A stretch of 64,000 nucleotides of DNA from Flavobacterium succinicans LMG 10402 (GCF_000611675.1 NZ_JATV01000004.1:186001-250000), one strand, 5' to 3'; counted from the first letter of the stretch, positions 34,782 to 43,998 are shown. The notes: a model not told the origin generated them from the letters alone. Numbers and translations: made by a program.

Positions 34782-35012
34782 CTAGGTTTCTTTGACAGAA
34801 ATGATTTTTACGGGACAAGCCTTTGCGGCGAGTTCGCAACTTTCTACGATGGTGTGGTCGGGTGATTTTAGGGTGTAAAAACCTTTGGCATTGACACTTT
34901 TAATGAGTACCGATTTACCGTCTTTTTTGGACATTTGAAACTGTACGGGTGCCATTTCTACGCAGTAATTGCATCCGATGCATTTGTCTCTTTGCAGGGT
35001 GATGATGACCAT
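34782..35012 (-). CDS. 4Fe-4S ferredoxin coupled to TrhP
   Basis: The 76-residue protein contains one cluster motif, C11-x2-C14-x2-C17 with the fourth ligand C66 followed by Pro; C59 is an extra cysteine. This is the single [4Fe-4S] ferredoxin type. Its ATG overlaps the trhP stop codon by one base (TAATG), so its translation is coupled to trhP. TrhP-type U32 proteins carry an Fe-S site, so electron delivery to TrhP is a reasonable inference but is not shown by sequence. Confidence 0.88.
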   Translation of the reverse strand: MVIITLQRDKCIGCNYCVEMAPVQFQMSKKDGKSVLIKSVNAKGFYTLKSPDHTIVESCELAAKACPVKIISVKET

Positions 35013-36253
35013 TAGGCTTCTACTATTTTATATAATTTGTCGGACATACGGATTCTAAACGGCAGTTTGAGGGTGCAATCGTCTCCTTTGGTAGCGCGCT
35101 CAGCCGAAGTATCGTTGACAAACATTTCTTCGATAATCATTTCTTGTGCACCCGTGCTTGGACCTGTTACCAAAATTTTATCGCCCACTTTGATGTCGTA
35201 GGCTTCGATTTTGAATTGGCCAATTTCAGCTTTGGGGAAGAAATGGGTGCCTTTGCCAACATACACTTTCTTCTGCGTAGCCACAGAACCGGAAACATCG
35301 CTCCATTCGCCTAGCTCTTGTCCTAAATAATATCCCGACCAGAATCCGCGGTTGTACACGGTGTTCAAAGCTTCCATCCACGTTGCAACTTTTTCTTTGG
35401 AGAAAGTGCCGTCATAGTAGGCATCAATAGCTTCGCGGTAGGTTTTGATTACGGTGGCTACGTATTCTGGAGCACGACCACGACCTTCGATTTTGAGGAC
35501 TTGAATGCCCGAATCGATGACTTGGTCTAGGAAATCTAGGGTGCATAAATCTTTGGGCGACATCATATATTCGTTGTCCAATTCGATTTCGAAACCGGTT
35601 TCTTGGTCGATTACGGTATATTTTTTACGGCAGTTTTGTTTGCAAGCGCCGCGGTTGGCAGAAGAGTTGTTGGAATGTAAACTCAAATAGCATTTACCCG
35701 AAACGGCCATACACAATGCGCCGTGACCAAAGATTTCAATCTCAACCAGATTCCCGTTAGGGCCTTTGATTTGTTCTTTTTCGATTTGTTCGGTGATTTT
35801 TTTTACTTGACGCAAACTCAATTCGCGACTCAACACCATAGTATCGGCAAAAAGGCTGTAGAATTTAATAGTTTCGATATTGGTCACATTCAATTGCGTA
35901 GAAATATGAACTTCCATCCCCACGCTTCGAGCCATTGCAATTACAGCTTGATCGGAAGCAATCACCGCAGTGATGTTGGCTTCTTTGGCTTTATTGATTA
36001 AGGTTTTGACCACAGATAAGTCGTGGTCATAAATGATGGTGTTTAAGGTCAAATAACTGCGAACGTTTTTGGCTTCACAGCGTTTGGCGATTTCGGCTAA
36101 ATCATCCATAGTGAAGTTTACCGAGGCGCGGGCTCGCATATTGAGTTGTTCTACTCCAAAATAAACGGAATCACATCCGTTATCTAAAGCGGCTTGCAAG
36201 GATTCGAAATTCCCAGCAGGCGCCATTAATTCTATTTTGTTGTTTGTTGTCAT
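35012..36253 (-). CDS. trhP: tRNA uridine-34 hydroxylation protein, peptidase U32 family
   Basis: The 413-residue protein starts MTTNNKIELMAPAGNFESLQ, the typical U32 N-terminus. Cys181, Cys188, Cys204 and Cys208 (CMAVSGKC, ACKQNC) form the likely Fe-S site. In E. coli TrhP (YegQ) makes 5-hydroxyuridine at the wobble position by a prephenate-linked, O2-independent route. The last about 87 residues (327-413) are the U32 C-terminal beta domain. I use the internal start at 36253 because the ten codons ahead add no family sequence. The ferredoxin follows with overlap. Confidence 0.88.
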   Translation of the reverse strand: MTTNNKIELMAPAGNFESLQAALDNGCDSVYFGVEQLNMRARASVNFTMDDLAEIAKRCEAKNVRSYLTLNTIIYDHDLSVVKTLINKAKEANITAVIASDQAVIAMARSVGMEVHISTQLNVTNIETIKFYSLFADTMVLSRELSLRQVKKITEQIEKEQIKGPNGNLVEIEIFGHGALCMAVSGKCYLSLHSNNSSANRGACKQNCRKKYTVIDQETGFEIELDNEYMMSPKDLCTLDFLDQVIDSGIQVLKIEGRGRAPEYVATVIKTYREAIDAYYDGTFSKEKVATWMEALNTVYNRGFWSGYYLGQELGEWSDVSGSVATQKKVYVGKGTHFFPKAEIGQFKIEAYDIKVGDKILVTGPSTGAQEMIIEEMFVNDTSAERATKGDDCTLKLPFRIRMSDKLYKIVEA

Positions 36254-36268
36254 TGTGTGAATTGTTTT

Positions 36269-36318
36269 GACACAGATTTTCACATATTAATCTGTGTGAA
36301 TTTGTGAAATCTGTGTCT
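36269..36318. repeat. Long hairpin between trhO and trhP
   Basis: GACACAGATTTTCACA at 36269 pairs with TGTGAAATCTGTGTC ending at 36318, with one bulged base. The ACACAGATT wording is typical of dispersed Flavobacterium repeats. It sits 16 bases upstream of the trhP start on the transcribed strand. Confidence 0.6.
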
Positions 36319-36335
36319 AATTTATTTTATGAACC

Positions 36336-36362
36336 TTTGTCAAAGTTTAGAACTTTGACAAA
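36336..36362. repeat. Perfect 12-base hairpin with a 3-base loop after trhO
   Basis: TTTGTCAAAGTT (36336-36347), loop TAG, AACTTTGACAAA (36351-36362). It is very stable in form but lacks a T-run on the minus strand, so partial termination, mRNA 3'-end protection or a binding site are all possible. Confidence 0.65.
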
Positions 36363-36387
36363 TGTGATGGGTAAAAGTTTCGAAAAA

Positions 36388-37746
36388 CTATTTTAAAATC
36401 TTATACAATTTATCAGATAAACGCACTCTAAAGGGCACTTCAAAAGTTACTTTGTCGCCAGGTTGTGCGACCGTTTTTTCGGTGCCGTTGACCAACATTT
36501 TTTCGAGCACAAGTTGTTCGTTTCCTGTAGTTGGACCCGAAATTATAATGGTATCGCCTAATTGTAGTTCATTATTTTCAATCACGAAAAGAGCAACTTG
36601 GGCTTTTACAAAATAATGTTCGGCTTTACCTAAAAGTGCTTTTTTGATTTTTATTCTTTGACGAATCTTGACTGGAGTCGTGGCGACTGCCAATGGTGTA
36701 TCCGAAAGCTCGCCAGAATGCTTGAAGGGTAATTTATCCGATTTTCCTTTTCGGAAGACTTTGTTGCCTACTTGTTTTCCTTTCCTCAGTTTTCCTTGCT
36801 CAACTAATGGCAAGTTGATGATGTCTAAACATTCGTTGGAACAACAATTTTGCATGGCTTCTTTGCATTCGTCACATTGAATGAACAACAAATGACAGCC
36901 TACATTTTCGCAATTGGTATGATTGTCGCAAGGTTTTCCACATTGGTGGCATTGCGAAACGATGTCGTCTGTGATGCGCTCACCCAAACGATGGTCAAAA
37001 ACAAAATTCTTTCCGATAAACTTACTCTTCAGATTTTCTTCTTTGATTTGCTTGGCGTAATTGATGATGCCTCCTTCTAACTGGAAGACATTTTTAAAAC
37101 CTTGGTGTTTGAAGTAAGCCGAAGCTTTTTCGCAGCGAATTCCTCCAGTGCAATACATCACTAGATTTTTATCTTCTTTAAAATCTTGTAATTGTTCGTT
37201 GATGATAGGCAATGATTCCCGAAACGTTTCCACATCAGGAGTAATAGCGCCTTTAAAATGTCCAATTTCACTTTCGTAATGGTTTCTAAAATCAACTACA
37301 ATCGTGTTGGGATCTTCTAATATTTCGTTGAATTCCTTGGCTTTGAGGTGTACTCCAATATTGGTTACATCAAATGTTTCGTCATTTAATCCGTCGGCCA
37401 CAATTTTGTCGCGCACTTTTACAGTGAGTTTCAAAAACGAATGATCATCGTGCTCTACAGCTACATTCAAACGAATGTTGCGCATAAATTCATAAGCTTC
37501 TAGCGTTTCACGAAAAGCTTCTAAATTTTCGGCAGGTACAGACATTTGGGCGTTGATTCCTTCTTTGGCTACATAGGTTCTACCTAGTGCATCGAGTTTA
37601 TTCCATTCGATAAATAAATCGTCGCGAAATTTTTTGGGATCTTCAATTTTGGCATACGCATAGAAAGACAACGTGAGGCGTTGTTTTCCGGCTTGGTCAA
37701 TAAGCTCGGCTCTTTCTTCTGCGCTTAAGGTGTTATACAGTTGCAT
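36388..37746 (-). CDS. trhO: tRNA uridine(34) hydroxylase TrhO (rhodanese family) with an added U32-type C-terminal domain
   Basis: Residues 1-340 match the UPF0176/YceA family: an N-terminal acylphosphatase-like domain, a rhodanese domain with C199 in MYCTGGIRCEKA, and a cysteine-rich segment with ten Cys between 266 and 306. TrhO forms 5-hydroxyuridine at tRNA position 34 using O2. Unlike the roughly 350-residue E. coli protein, this one has 452 residues. Its last about 87 residues align with the end of the neighbouring TrhP: GDTIIISGPTTG against GDKILVTGPSTG, and PFRVRLSDKLYKI against PFRIRMSDKLYKI. It lies 134 bases upstream of trhP. Confidence 0.9.
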   Translation of the reverse strand: MQLYNTLSAEERAELIDQAGKQRLTLSFYAYAKIEDPKKFRDDLFIEWNKLDALGRTYVAKEGINAQMSVPAENLEAFRETLEAYEFMRNIRLNVAVEHDDHSFLKLTVKVRDKIVADGLNDETFDVTNIGVHLKAKEFNEILEDPNTIVVDFRNHYESEIGHFKGAITPDVETFRESLPIINEQLQDFKEDKNLVMYCTGGIRCEKASAYFKHQGFKNVFQLEGGIINYAKQIKEENLKSKFIGKNFVFDHRLGERITDDIVSQCHQCGKPCDNHTNCENVGCHLLFIQCDECKEAMQNCCSNECLDIINLPLVEQGKLRKGKQVGNKVFRKGKSDKLPFKHSGELSDTPLAVATTPVKIRQRIKIKKALLGKAEHYFVKAQVALFVIENNELQLGDTIIISGPTTGNEQLVLEKMLVNGTEKTVAQPGDKVTFEVPFRVRLSDKLYKILK

Positions 37747-37803
37747 GCTATAAACGTTTAAGTGAGAATATTTTAGTGAACTCTAATTGGAAGAATTCGG
37801 GCG

Positions 37804-37811
37804 CAAAAGTA
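37804..37811 (-). promoter_or_regulatory. Candidate -7 element of trhO
   Basis: TACTTTTG on the minus strand, 57 bases before the trhO start codon, fits TAnnTTTG. No -33 box is seen at the right distance. Confidence 0.45.
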
Positions 37812-38225
37812 GTGTTTTTTTTTCAGTAAACCATATGTTGTGTGTGATGAACTTGATTTGATAGCGAGAAATTGCTATAAAAAAGAGGTCAGTATTATGC
37901 TGCTTCCGCGTTTTTTTTTAGATTTTAATTTCTTGAAGCCTTTGTTGTCTCAAAAATTATACAATAAAAAACAAATCAAATTCTCACAAAAAATAGCTAA
38001 AAAAGAAGGTAAGCTATAAAATGGTTCTCTTTAAGGGTAATAAAAAACTACTTGGACTGGAAATGGATGAAATTGAATGTTGTAGGATAAGATTTCATAA
38101 AAAATTAAGTTTATTCTATGACTTGGTGTCATTTCTTTTTTTGTATTCTTCTTAAATAAAGCGTAACAATTGCCTAATTTTTTTAAAATTAACCTTTTGT
38201 GTTCTTTAAGTATAGTTTTTTTGGT

Positions 38226-38233
38226 TAATTTTG
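38226..38233 (+). promoter_or_regulatory. Candidate -7 element of the RND efflux operon
   Basis: TAATTTTG lies 39 bases before the adaptor start. The nearest upstream TTTG (38196-38199) leaves a 26-base spacer, longer than usual, which would fit a weak or activated promoter. No regulator gene is adjacent. Confidence 0.45.
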
Positions 38234-38272
38234 AGAGAATTGTAATTCACTAGCAACTTAAAAAATAATACT

Positions 38273-39412
38273 ATGGACTTCGTAAAGGATTATAAAAAGA
38301 GTATCGTACTGTTTTTTTCATTTGTTTTTCTTGTTTCTTGTAATAAAAAAGAAAATCAAGCACCACCACCAATTCCAGCTCCTTTTATTACTGTTGTCGC
38401 CAAAGATGTTCCGATTTATAAAGAATTTGCCGCTCAAACGTTTGGAGATTTGGATATTGTTTTGACAGCGAGAATCGATGGGATTTTAACGGGTATTCAT
38501 TTTACCGAAGGACAAAGAGTAAAAAAAGGACAATTGCTTTACACCATAGACCCTTTGGAGTATGAAACTAAAGTGGAACAAATGAAAGGACAAGTAGCTA
38601 CTTCTCAAAGTAATTTTGTGAATGCAGAAGAGGAATTAAAACGAATAAAACCGTTAGTTGATATGAATGCGGTGAGCAAGCGAGAATATGATGCGGCTGT
38701 GGCCAAAGCAAAAGCTGCTCGATCAAATTTAGAAAGTACCCAAGCAGCATTGCGAAACCAAGAATTAGAGAGAAGTTATTGCAATATTCTATCTCCTATT
38801 GATGGAATTATTGGTATTAGTAATGCTCGAGTAGGAGATTACATCTCTAGAATGGGAAGTTCTTCTAAATTGAACACTGTTTCTAGATTGGATAAAGTTA
38901 GAGTACGATTTACCATTAGTGAGGCTGAATTTTTAGAGTATCGTAAAAAGAATAGTTTAAGTAGCGATAACAAGGCAAATGATATTGAGCTTTTGCTTTC
39001 AGACGGAAGTGTTCATCCTTACAAAGGGGTCCTGAATTTTTCGGATGCCAAAATTGATCCTACTACAGGAACCATGACTATTGAAACCACATTCCCTAAT
39101 CCGGAGAATAATTTGCGTTCTGGACAGTTTTCAAAAGTAAGAGCTTTGATAGAAAACCAACGCAATGCTATCGCAATTCCTCAAAAAGCGGTGACCGAAT
39201 TACAAGGAATTTACCAAGTATTAGTCATTGATAAGGAAAATAAAATTCAGGTTCGTATTGTTGAAGTAGGGACCAAAGTGGGAGAAGATTGGGTAATCAC
39301 CAAAGGTATCAATGCAGGAGATAAAGTGGCTATTACAGGAAGTATGTTTATTCAACCTGGCTCCGTAGTAACTCCTGTTCCTTATGTAACCGAAGATAAA
39401 AAAGCGAAATAG
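38273..39412 (+). CDS. RND efflux periplasmic adaptor lipoprotein (AcrA/MexA family)
   Basis: The 379-residue membrane-fusion protein has a lipoprotein signal with lipobox C23 (FLVSC), a split biotinyl-lipoyl domain (GILTGIHFTEGQRVKKGQLLYTI and SPIDGIIGISNARVGDYIS) around a helical hairpin (about 100-165), then beta-barrel and membrane-proximal domains. It links the inner-membrane pump to the outer-membrane channel. The next gene starts 2 bases after its stop. Confidence 0.94.
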   Translation: MDFVKDYKKSIVLFFSFVFLVSCNKKENQAPPPIPAPFITVVAKDVPIYKEFAAQTFGDLDIVLTARIDGILTGIHFTEGQRVKKGQLLYTIDPLEYETKVEQMKGQVATSQSNFVNAEEELKRIKPLVDMNAVSKREYDAAVAKAKAARSNLESTQAALRNQELERSYCNILSPIDGIIGISNARVGDYISRMGSSSKLNTVSRLDKVRVRFTISEAEFLEYRKKNSLSSDNKANDIELLLSDGSVHPYKGVLNFSDAKIDPTTGTMTIETTFPNPENNLRSGQFSKVRALIENQRNAIAIPQKAVTELQGIYQVLVIDKENKIQVRIVEVGTKVGEDWVITKGINAGDKVAITGSMFIQPGSVVTPVPYVTEDKKAK

Positions 39413-39414
39413 TT

Positions 39415-42400
39415 ATGGATAATTTTTTTGTAAGAAGACCTATTGTAGCCATAGTTTTATCCATATTTATGGTAATCATAGGAGGTTTATCTATACTAAA
39501 CACTCCCATTGCTCAATATCCCGAAATTGCTCCGCCGGTAGTTCAAATTCAAACCAGTTACCGTGGTGCTAATGCATTGAATGTGGAGCAGGCTGTTGCT
39601 ACTCCCATTGAACAGAAAGTGAATGGTGTAGAGAACATGTTGTACATGCAATCGACCAACACTGGCGATGGAAGTATGTCGCTTTCGGTAACTTTTGATA
39701 TGGGAACCGATTTGGATAATGCCACGATGTTAACGCAAAACCGTGTAGCATCGGCCACTTCAACCTTGCCAGTAGATGTGAAAAACACAGGGGTAACTAC
39801 CAAAAAATCCCTGTCGATGCCGTTGCTTTTATTCTCACTTTCTTCACCCAATAATACGTATAGTTCCGACTTTTTAACGAATTATGCCAACATCAATATT
39901 GTAGATGCTTTATCTAGAATAAAAGGTGTAGGTGAAGTAGTTATTTTTGGAGGAAGTAACTATGCGATGCGTATTTGGGTAAAGCCTGATATTTTGGCTA
40001 AATACAAGTTGACCATCCCAGATATTATGAGTGCGATTAAGGATCAAAACTCGATTGCTCCAGGAGGAAAATTTGGCGCGCCACCTGCAGAGGATGGGAA
40101 TGAGTTCACTTATAATGTGACCTTGAAAGACCGTTTGGTTGATATTAAGGATTTTGAAAATATTATCTTAAAATCCAATATTGGTAATCAACAAGTTCGA
40201 TTGAAAGACGTCGCTACAGTAGCGTTAGGTACTGAAAGTTATGCGTCAAAAGGTGCCTTAAATGGAAAACCTGCAGGGACTATTGGAATCAAGCAAATGC
40301 CTGGTTCTAATGCGCTAGAAGTAGCAGCGGCCTGTAAAAAAACGATGGACGAATTGAGTAAAAAATTCCCAGAGGATCTTAAATACGATACCTCATTGGA
40401 TACTACTTTGGCCATTACAGAGGGAATTAGCGAAATTATGCATACCCTTTTGGAAGCGATATTGCTGGTAATTATCGTGGTGTTTATCTTTTTGCAAAAT
40501 TGGAGAGCGACTATTATTCCTTTACTTACGGTACCTGTGTCGTTAATTGGAGTATTTATGTTGTTTCCTTTGTTAGGTTTCTCAGTAAACGTATTGTCAC
40601 TTTTAGGTTTGGTTTTGGCTATTGGAATTGTGGTTGATGATGCTATTGTTGTAGTAGAAGCTGTAATGCATCATATCGAACATGGACTCTCGCCGCGTGA
40701 AGCGACCAACAAAGCAATGAAAGAGGTTTCTGGTCCCGTAATAGCTATTGCTGTGGTGTTGACCGCCGTATTTATTCCTGTGGCTATGACTCCTGGAATT
40801 ACGGGGCGTTTGTACCAACAATTTGCCATTACAATTGCTATTTCAGTAATCTTTTCTGCGATAAGTGCATTGACTTTAAGTCCAGCCTTATGTTCAATAT
40901 TATTAAAACCTAACCAAGAATCCAAAGGTTGGTTAGGAAAGTTTTTCAAAGTATTTAATCAAAAATTCGAATCATTTACCAATAAGTATACTGGATTTAC
41001 TGGGTTTTTGATCAAGAAGATGGCTCGTAGCTTTATTTTTATTGGAATAATTATAGGAGCTATCGCTATCTTGGGGACTAAAATACCAGGAGGTTTCGTT
41101 CCAGAGGAAGATCAAGGGTATTTATTTGTAAATGTTGAATTGCCAGGGGCTTCTTCTTTGCACAGGACTGAAGCCGTTTGTAAAAAAATAGAAGCTATTT
41201 TAGGAACTACAGAAGGTATCGAATATTATACCACCGTATCAGGATACAGTTTGTTAAAAAACTCTATGGCTACTAATAATGGATTCTTTTTTATCTCTCT
41301 AAAGGAGTGGAAAAAAAGAGAAAAAGACGTATTCCAAATCATTCAAGAGTTAAATGGGAAATTAGTGTACGCTGTTCCTGAAGCAACGGTTTTTGCTTTT
41401 GGACCACCACCTATTAGTGGAATTGGAAATGCGGCAGGTTTTTCTATGATGCTACAAGATAGGGCTGGAAAAACACCGCAATATCTCTTTGATAATGCGC
41501 AACGTTTTATGGCTGAAGCTCGAAAACGACCTGAAATCGGTAGTGTAAGAACGACTTTCAATCCTTATGTGCCGCAAATTAGTTTGGATATTGATCGTGA
41601 AAAAGTAACCGAGTTGAATTTGTCGCTTTCGGATGTGAATTTGGCTATTGGTGCGAGTTTGGGAGGACAATATGTTAATGAGTTCAACAGGTTCGGTCGT
41701 CAATATATAGTATTGATTCAAGCCGCTCCAAGTTTTACCTTAAATCCTGACGATATCAACAAAATCTTTGTTCGTAACAAAGACAATGTGATGATCCCTA
41801 TTTCTAGTATTGCTACTATCAAAAAAGAAAGTGGTCCTGAGTTTACTACCCGATTCAACTTGTATCGATCTGCTGAAATAGGCGGGACACCTGCTCCTGG
41901 ATACACCTCTTCTGAAGCAAGGGTAGCGCTAGAAGAAACAGCTGCCAAGATACTTCCTTCTGATATGGGCTACGAATGGTCGGCGATGAGTTATCAAGAA
42001 AAACAAGCTGAAGGAAAAGGAGCTACCGTTTTCATTATGGCCATTTTATTCGTTTTCTTAATTCTTGCTGCCCAATATGAAAGCTGGAAATTACCTTTTA
42101 GTGTATTGTTAGGAACGCCTTTCGCTGTTTTTGGCGCCTTTTTGGGATTATACCTCTGTAAGTTGTTTAGTCCTGATTATGTGAACAATGTTTTTGCACA
42201 GATTGGATTGGTGATGCTTATTGGATTAGCTGCCAAAAATGCTATTCTTATTGTTGAGTTTGCCAAAGCTGAGTATGAAAAAGGAGTGCCATTGGTTGAA
42301 GCAGCTTTAACCGCAGCTAAGCTCCGATTTCGTCCAATTTTGATGACCGCTTTTGCTTTTATTTTGGGAGTTGTTCCTTTGTTAACTGCTTCTGGAGCGG

Positions 42401-42573
42401 GAGCTCAAGCGCGAAAAGTAATGGGAATGACCGTGTTTAGCGGAATGCTAGTCGCTACTATAATGGGTGTATGTTTTATTCCAGTGCTTTTCGTTTTTGT
42501 GGAAAGAATTGGAAAAAAGAAACATCAAGAAAATGCGGTTGAATCTACAAAATCTATCAGTCATGAAGAATAA
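39415..42573 (+). CDS. RND multidrug efflux permease (AcrB/MexB, HAE1 family)
   Basis: The 1052-residue inner-membrane antiporter has the twelve-helix RND layout with two large periplasmic loops. Proton-relay residues are conserved: D408 and D409 in GIVVDDAIVVVEA and K941 in GLAAKNAILIVEF. It begins MDNFFVRRPIVAIVLSI, typical of HAE1 pumps that export drugs, detergents and dyes; the exact substrates cannot be inferred. The stop overlaps the channel gene by 11 bases. Confidence 0.96.
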   Translation: MDNFFVRRPIVAIVLSIFMVIIGGLSILNTPIAQYPEIAPPVVQIQTSYRGANALNVEQAVATPIEQKVNGVENMLYMQSTNTGDGSMSLSVTFDMGTDLDNATMLTQNRVASATSTLPVDVKNTGVTTKKSLSMPLLLFSLSSPNNTYSSDFLTNYANINIVDALSRIKGVGEVVIFGGSNYAMRIWVKPDILAKYKLTIPDIMSAIKDQNSIAPGGKFGAPPAEDGNEFTYNVTLKDRLVDIKDFENIILKSNIGNQQVRLKDVATVALGTESYASKGALNGKPAGTIGIKQMPGSNALEVAAACKKTMDELSKKFPEDLKYDTSLDTTLAITEGISEIMHTLLEAILLVIIVVFIFLQNWRATIIPLLTVPVSLIGVFMLFPLLGFSVNVLSLLGLVLAIGIVVDDAIVVVEAVMHHIEHGLSPREATNKAMKEVSGPVIAIAVVLTAVFIPVAMTPGITGRLYQQFAITIAISVIFSAISALTLSPALCSILLKPNQESKGWLGKFFKVFNQKFESFTNKYTGFTGFLIKKMARSFIFIGIIIGAIAILGTKIPGGFVPEEDQGYLFVNVELPGASSLHRTEAVCKKIEAILGTTEGIEYYTTVSGYSLLKNSMATNNGFFFISLKEWKKREKDVFQIIQELNGKLVYAVPEATVFAFGPPPISGIGNAAGFSMMLQDRAGKTPQYLFDNAQRFMAEARKRPEIGSVRTTFNPYVPQISLDIDREKVTELNLSLSDVNLAIGASLGGQYVNEFNRFGRQYIVLIQAAPSFTLNPDDINKIFVRNKDNVMIPISSIATIKKESGPEFTTRFNLYRSAEIGGTPAPGYTSSEARVALEETAAKILPSDMGYEWSAMSYQEKQAEGKGATVFIMAILFVFLILAAQYESWKLPFSVLLGTPFAVFGAFLGLYLCKLFSPDYVNNVFAQIGLVMLIGLAAKNAILIVEFAKAEYEKGVPLVEAALTAAKLRFRPILMTAFAFILGVVPLLTASGAGAQARKVMGMTVFSGMLVATIMGVCFIPVLFVFVERIGKKKHQENAVESTKSISHEE

Positions 42574-43927
42574 ATTTAAATTAGGGCTACTATTAGTACT
42601 GCTTGCGTTTTTACCAGTAAGTTGTTTGGTAGGGCCAAAGTACAAAGCGCCAGAGTTACAGGAAGCAAGCAAATATCGATTTTCACAAAATGCGGATACT
42701 ACAAGAACAGTACTTAATGTAAAATGGTTTGATATTTTTAATGATGATGTACTAAAAGGATTGATCAACAAAGGCATTGAAAATAATTTTGATTTAAGAA
42801 CCGCAGTTTCTCGTTTAGAGCAAGCCAAAGCTAATTTAGGATTTACTAAAGCCAATGTTTTTCCATCTTTTCAGTATAGTGCTGGAGTTAATACGGCTCA
42901 AAATTTCATTCAAAATTCATCATTAATTGGAAGTATGTCCTGGGAAATTGATTTCTGGGGCAAATTACGCCACGAAAATAGAGCGGTTCAAAATGAATTG
43001 TTAGCTACTGAAGAAGCACGCAAAACGGTCATGGCTGGAATTGTTAGCGATATTGCCACCGCTTATTTTCAATTAAGAGATCTAGACAATCAGTTAGAAA
43101 TCACAAAACAAACGCTAAAAACGCGCCAGGATTCTTACGTAATTATTTCAGATCGTTTCAATAGCGGGTATACTTCTGAATTGGACAAAGTGCAAATCGA
43201 ACAACAGGTGGCTATTGCTGAAGCTGCAATTCCTAACATAAAACGACAAATCACGGTACTAGAAAACACGATCTCAATTCTGCTGGGTCAAATGCCTGGA
43301 CCTATTGAAAGAGGTAAGCAAAACAAGGACCAATTAATGGTTAGCGACTTACCAACAGCAATTCCGTCTTCGTTGTTGCAAAATCGTCCCGATGTAAAAA
43401 GAGCAGAATTGCAATATGTGGCAGCTCACGAACGCATTGGAGTGGCGCAAGCCATGCGCTTTCCTTCTTTTAACATTGCTGCTATTGCTGGATTTGCAAC
43501 TCCAAAAATTGGTGATTTGTTTGATAGTGGTGCGTATAGAGATAATGCTTCAGTCGGAATAACTGGACCATTATTTCAATTTGGTAAAAATAGAAGACGT
43601 GTAGAAATTAATAGACAATTGGCGGAACAATCCAAATTGAATTATGAAAAGACCTATTTGGTAGCGATTGCTGAAGTGGAAAACGCTATTCAAAACGCCA
43701 CCACTTTTAAAGAAGAGTACGAAGCCAGAAGTCGACAAGTGGCAGCTGCCAAGAAGAACTATGAATTGTCTTATGCAAGATATTATAATGGCTATGTATC
43801 CTATCTAGAAGTATTAGATGTTCAACGTTCTTTATTTGATGCCGAAATTAGTTTGTCACAATTGTCGCAACGTCAATTGACCGCTATGGTGCAACTTTAC
43901 AAAGCGCTTGGTGGAGGTTGGAATTAA
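42563..43927 (+). CDS. Outer-membrane efflux channel lipoprotein (OprM/NodT family)
   Basis: Starting at MKNKFKLGLLLVLLAF the protein has 454 residues with lipobox C21 (LPVSCLVGPKY). It contains the duplicated TolC-fold regions with long coiled helices, including SMSWEIDFWGKLR and the second-repeat LLQNRPDVKRAELQY. It completes the tripartite pump. The start lies inside acrB's last codons, so the two are coupled; the longer upstream frame would remove the signal peptide from the N-terminus. A terminator follows. Confidence 0.94.
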   Translation: MKNKFKLGLLLVLLAFLPVSCLVGPKYKAPELQEASKYRFSQNADTTRTVLNVKWFDIFNDDVLKGLINKGIENNFDLRTAVSRLEQAKANLGFTKANVFPSFQYSAGVNTAQNFIQNSSLIGSMSWEIDFWGKLRHENRAVQNELLATEEARKTVMAGIVSDIATAYFQLRDLDNQLEITKQTLKTRQDSYVIISDRFNSGYTSELDKVQIEQQVAIAEAAIPNIKRQITVLENTISILLGQMPGPIERGKQNKDQLMVSDLPTAIPSSLLQNRPDVKRAELQYVAAHERIGVAQAMRFPSFNIAAIAGFATPKIGDLFDSGAYRDNASVGITGPLFQFGKNRRRVEINRQLAEQSKLNYEKTYLVAIAEVENAIQNATTFKEEYEARSRQVAAAKKNYELSYARYYNGYVSYLEVLDVQRSLFDAEISLSQLSQRQLTAMVQLYKALGGGWN

Positions 43928-43950
43928 ATAATTCAAACGCTATAAAACAA

Positions 43951-43980
43951 AAAAACATCCCGTTAAAAGGATGTTTTTTT
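43951..43980. terminator. Bidirectional terminator between the efflux operon and bacilliredoxin
   Basis: Arms AAACATCC (43953-43960) and GGATGTTT (43969-43976) have T-runs on both strands (seven T on plus, a run of T on minus). It can end both convergent transcripts. Confidence 0.85.
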
Positions 43981-43998
43981 GTTTTATGTTGAACGTAC

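Larger units (their letters stand above)
37747..38272. other. 526-base gap between trhO and the efflux operon
   Basis: The gap holds the divergent promoters of trhO and the efflux operon. Two short back-to-back plus-strand ORFs (40 codons at 37897-38019, 44 codons at 38021-38155) are visible but unsupported. I see no RNA gene, repeat or operator that I can defend. Confidence 0.5.
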
